Assembly: GCA_963774345.1 (NCBI GenBank)
Contig: CAVZFB010000064.1
Coordinates: 124,001 to 188,000 of the forward strand
Direction: 5' to 3'
Length of the DNA: 64,000 nucleotides
Origin: AP-15 sp963774345
GTDB lineage: Bacteria; Pseudomonadota; Alphaproteobacteria; ATCC43930; CGMCC-115725
Shown: positions 57,226 through 64,000 of the stretch, piece by piece
Layout of the letters: each line of letters begins with the position of its first letter
Position numbering within the stretch: the stretch's first letter is position 1
The notes under the pieces: generated by a model
Seen by the model: the letters and a program-made list of their open reading frames with translations, nothing else
Told to the model about the DNA's origin: nothing
The model's database searches: none
Position numbers and translations under genes: made by a program

Positions 57226-57696
57226 CTACCAACGATAGTGCGAGAAGGCCTTGTTTGCATCGGCCATCCGATGCGTGTCCTCCCGTCTTTTGACCGCGAC
57301 ACCGCGATTATTGGCGGCGTCGAGCAGTTCCCCCGATAACCGCTCCTCCATCGTGTTTTCGCCGCGCCCGCGCGAGCTCGAGATCAGCCAGCGGATCGCC
57401 AGCGCCTGGCTGCGGTCCGGGCGAACCTCGACCGGCACCTGATAGGTGGCGCCGCCGACCCGTCGCGAGCGCACCTCGACGGCGGGCCGCACATTGCCGA
57501 GCGCGTCGTGGAAAACGCGCAAGGCGTCCTGCCCGCTGCGCTTGGAGATGCGGTCGAGGGCGCCGTATACGATCCGTTCGGCGACCGATTTCTTGCCCTC
57601 GTACATCAGGCAGTTCATGAACTTGGTCAGCACGGGGTCGCCGAATTTGGCGTCCGGCAGAACCTCGCGTTTGACCGCGGCGCGACGGCGCGACAT
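57226..57696 (-). CDS. rpsG: 30S ribosomal protein S7
   Basis: A 156-residue S7, a primary binder of the 16S 3' domain. It has MSRRRAAVKREVLPDAKFGD, KFMNCLMYEGKKSVAERIVYGA (two parts), NVRPAVEVRSRRVGGATYQVPVEV (two parts) and KAFSHYRW at the end. It follows rpsL in the str operon. Confidence 0.99.
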   Translation of the reverse strand: MSRRRAAVKREVLPDAKFGDPVLTKFMNCLMYEGKKSVAERIVYGALDRISKRSGQDALRVFHDALGNVRPAVEVRSRRVGGATYQVPVEVRPDRSQALAIRWLISSSRGRGENTMEERLSGELLDAANNRGVAVKRREDTHRMADANKAFSHYRW

Positions 57697-57705
57697 GGCC
57701 TTCTC

Positions 57706-58077
57706 CTATCTCGGGCGCTTTGCGCCGTATTTCGAGCGACGTTGGCGGCGATCCTTGACGCCCTGAGTGTCGAGCGTACCGCGAATGATGTGATAGCGCA
57801 CCCCAGGCAGATCCTTGACCCGACCGCCGCGGATCAAGACCACAGAATGTTCCTGCAGATTGTGTCCTTCGCCGGGGATGTAGCTCGTCACTTCGAAGCC
57901 GTTGGTCAGACGCACGCGCGCCACTTTGCGCAGCGCCGAGTTGGGCTTTTTGGGGGTCGTCGTGTAGACGCGCGTGCATACCCCGCGCTTTTGCGGGCAG
58001 GCCTCCATCGCCGGCACCTTGTCGCGCGCGACCTGGGGCCGTCGCGGATTTCGGATCAGCTGGTTTATCGTCGGCAT
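57706..58077 (-). CDS. rpsL: 30S ribosomal protein S12
   Basis: A 123-residue S12 at the decoding centre. It has MPTINQLIRNPRRP, the TTPKKPNSALRKVARVRLTNG loop (Lys of the streptomycin site in KKPNSA; two parts) and GEGHNLQEHSVVLIRGGRVKDLPGVRYH (two parts). Both streptomycin-contact Lys residues are wild type. It is the first gene of the str operon; ATG 58077 has GAGGG upstream. Confidence 0.99.
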   Translation of the reverse strand: MPTINQLIRNPRRPQVARDKVPAMEACPQKRGVCTRVYTTTPKKPNSALRKVARVRLTNGFEVTSYIPGEGHNLQEHSVVLIRGGRVKDLPGVRYHIIRGTLDTQGVKDRRQRRSKYGAKRPR

Positions 58078-58244
58078 TCTCACACCCTCAAGCACGAAAA
58101 CCGCCCGACGCCGTTGTCGCGTCGGTGCGATAAAGCACCTCCACCAGGAATAATATCGCACCCGCTCGCAAGGGCGCAGAGCCATGCCGTAGTGATCAGG
58201 CTGCGTCTAGGTGGCTTCCTACGGCCAGCCCCGAAAGAACGGTC

Positions 58245-58273
58245 ATATAATTGGCCGGCGCACCGCGGGTCAA
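58245..58273 (-). promoter_or_regulatory. sigma-70-type promoter of the str operon
   Basis: On the minus strand, TTGACC (58273-58268) and TTATAT (58250-58245) are separated by exactly 17 bases. It lies between the rpoC terminator hairpin and rpsL, leaving a leader of about 160 bases. The close match to consensus and the position make it a convincing promoter for rpsL-rpsG-fusA-tuf and possibly beyond. Confidence 0.6.
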
Positions 58274-58298
58274 GCCCCTTGGCTCAAAAGCGGGCGAA

Positions 58299-58328
58299 GA
58301 GGGAAGGCAGGCTCGCCTGCCTTCCCTC
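58299..58328 (-). terminator. intrinsic terminator after rpoC
   Basis: A perfect 13-base-pair hairpin (GAGGGAAGGCAGG with its complement) and a four-base loop, five bases past the rpoC stop. On the minus strand it is followed after about ten bases by TTTT. It should separate the rpoBC transcript from the str operon. Confidence 0.75.
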
Positions 58329-58332
58329 GACA

Positions 58333-62508
<4,176 letters not shown>

Positions 62509-62584
62509 GAACGACCCCTTTTGGAAACTCTGTGATTGCGGCGGCCGGCGGGTAGCGGGCTGTCTTACTTAAATCGGCTCCTGC

Positions 62585-64000
62585 TCAAAAGTCGCGCTCC
62601 TCCAGCTCGACGTTGAGGCCGAGCGATCGCAGCTCCTTGACCAGCACATTGAAGGATTCGGGGATGCCGGCCTCGAAATTGTCGTCGCCGCGGACAATCG
62701 CCTCATAGACCTTGGTGCGGCCCGACACGTCATCGGACTTGACCGTCAGCATCTCCTGCAATGTGTATGCCGCGCCGTAGGCCTCGAGCGCCCAAACCTC
62801 CATCTCGCCAAACCGCTGGCCGCCGAACTGGGCTTTGCCACCGAGCGGTTGCTGAGTGACGAGGCTATAGGGGCCGATCGAGCGCGCATGGATCTTGTCG
62901 TCGACGAGGTGGTGCAGCTTCATCATATAGATATAGCCCACCGTAACCTTCCGATCGAACGCTTCGCCGGTGCGGCCATCGACGAGGGTAACCTGGCCCG
63001 AGGACGACAGCCCCGCCTTTTCCAGCATCGCCACGATGTCGGCTTCGCTGGCGCCATCGAAAACCGGGCTCGCCATCGGTACGCCGTGCGTGAGGCTTCC
63101 GGCGAGCTCGATCAGCTCGTCCGGCGCAAGGCGGGCGATCTCGGCACCATCCGGTCCCTGATACATTTCGCCAAGAACGCCGCGCAGCGTGCCGTCGCCA
63201 GCACCGCGCCTGACCGCGGCCAAGACGTCGCCGATACGCTTGCCGAGACCGGCCGCGGCCCAGCCGAGATGGGTTTCGAGGATTTGGCCGACATTCATTC
63301 GGCTCGGGACGCCGAGCGGATTAAGGACGATATCGACCGGGGTGCCGTCCTCAAGATAAGGCATGTCCTCGCACGGCATGATGCGCGAGATCACGCCCTT
63401 GTTGCCGTGACGGCCGGCCATCTTGTCCCCGGGCTGAAGCTTGCGCTTTACGGCAACGAAGGCCTTAACCATCTTCATCACGCCGGGCGGCAGCTCGTCG
63501 CCGCGCTGCAATTTCTCGACCTTGTTCTCAAAGCGAGAGGTGAGTTCGGCGACGGCGTCCTCCATCTGCTTTTTCAGCGCTTCGATGTCGGCCATCCGGG
63601 CGTCGTCGCGAATCGAAATCTGCTTCCACAGCGCCGGCGCATACTCGGCCAGCACCGCTTCGGTGAGTTCGGTCCCCGACTTCATCGCCCTCGGACCGCC
63701 GACCGCGATCTGCCCCAGCATCAACTCCTTGAGCCGGGCGGCAAAGCTGCGCTCAAGGATTGCGCGCTCGTCGTCGCGATCCTTGGCTAGCCGTTCGATT
63801 TCGGCGCGCTCGATCGCCAGCGCGCGCTCGTCCTTGTCGACGCCGCGCCGCGAGAACACCCGCACTTCGACGATCGTGCCGGAGACGCCGGGTGGCAAGC
63901 GCAGCGACGTGTCGCGCACATCGGAGGCCTTTTCGCCAAAGATCGCGCGCAACAGCTTTTCCTCGGGCGTCATCGGCGACTCACCCTTGGGAGTGACCTT
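62585..64000 (-). CDS. rpoB: DNA-directed RNA polymerase subunit beta (partial, C-terminal part)
   Basis: The C-terminal 471 codons of RpoB; the frame runs off the window edge in phase (KVTPKGES before MTPEEKLLRAIFGEK). It has KMAGRHGNKGVISRIMPCEDMPY (two parts), DIVLNPLGVPSRMNVGQILETHLG (two parts) and GGKAQFGGQRFGEMEVWALEAYGAAY (two parts), which form part of the active-site wall and the clamp contact. The rifampicin region lies outside the window. Confidence 0.99.
   Translation of the reverse strand, partial: KVTPKGESPMTPEEKLLRAIFGEKASDVRDTSLRLPPGVSGTIVEVRVFSRRGVDKDERALAIERAEIERLAKDRDDERAILERSFAARLKELMLGQIAVGGPRAMKSGTELTEAVLAEYAPALWKQISIRDDARMADIEALKKQMEDAVAELTSRFENKVEKLQRGDELPPGVMKMVKAFVAVKRKLQPGDKMAGRHGNKGVISRIMPCEDMPYLEDGTPVDIVLNPLGVPSRMNVGQILETHLGWAAAGLGKRIGDVLAAVRRGAGDGTLRGVLGEMYQGPDGAEIARLAPDELIELAGSLTHGVPMASPVFDGASEADIVAMLEKAGLSSSGQVTLVDGRTGEAFDRKVTVGYIYMMKLHHLVDDKIHARSIGPYSLVTQQPLGGKAQFGGQRFGEMEVWALEAYGAAYTLQEMLTVKSDDVSGRTKVYEAIVRGDDNFEAGIPESFNVLVKELRSLGLNVELEERDF

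Overview
The window is dense, GC-rich chromosomal DNA of an alphaproteobacterium, probably near the Rhodospirillales. This rests on the uninterrupted rpoB-rpoC-str-S10-spc-alpha ribosomal array, an ATP12-type F1-ATPase chaperone gene, a Suv3-like helicase overlapping an S4-domain gene, separate pccA and pccB genes, and a fused indolepyruvate ferredoxin oxidoreductase. I see no phage, transposase, CRISPR array or recognisable defence system. No gene-free stretch exceeds 300 bases.

Layout. 1-2.2 kb (minus): ABC-type and TRAP-type solute receptors flanking an SDR dehydrogenase. 2.3-9.5 kb: a crotonase, the S4/Suv3 pair, htpG, a luciferase-like oxidoreductase and a carboxymuconolactone decarboxylase-like protein. 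9.7-19.4 kb: two DegP/HtrA proteases enclosing an HTH protein, a D-lactate dehydrogenase and the indolepyruvate oxidoreductase. 19.5-28.8 kb: glycerate kinase, pyruvate kinase, a glycosyltransferase, a TVP38 membrane protein and glycolate oxidase glcD/E/F, which together suggest a glycolate-glycerate-pyruvate route. 28.8-34 kb: rpmJ, tRNA-Leu(GAG), lipB, rarA, an rluA-family gene, ATP12, a methyltransferase and a pcaC-like gene. 34-38.4 kb: pccB and pccA, separated by an atypical low-GC gene. 38.4-39.6 kb: an aldo/keto reductase and acylphosphatase. 39.7-64 kb (all minus): rplQ back to rpoB, which runs off the window.

Two segments (about 23.1-28.6 kb and 45.3-54.4 kb) carry 19 single-base reading-frame breaks, 15 extra bases and 4 missing. 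They hit essential genes such as rpsC, rpsE, rplB, rplC, rplD and rplF. In each case the rest of the protein continues in another frame, so I read them as probable sequence errors. I annotate the full genes across the breaks.

The most unusual gene is at 35687-36253, between pccB and pccA. It encodes a 188-residue protein with exactly ten consecutive G-x-x-x tetrapeptides, like the deca-GX3 motif known from eukaryotic Yae1/Lto1. It is lower in GC than its surroundings and is followed by a REP-like palindrome. It is the best candidate for something undescribed, but its function cannot be read from sequence.
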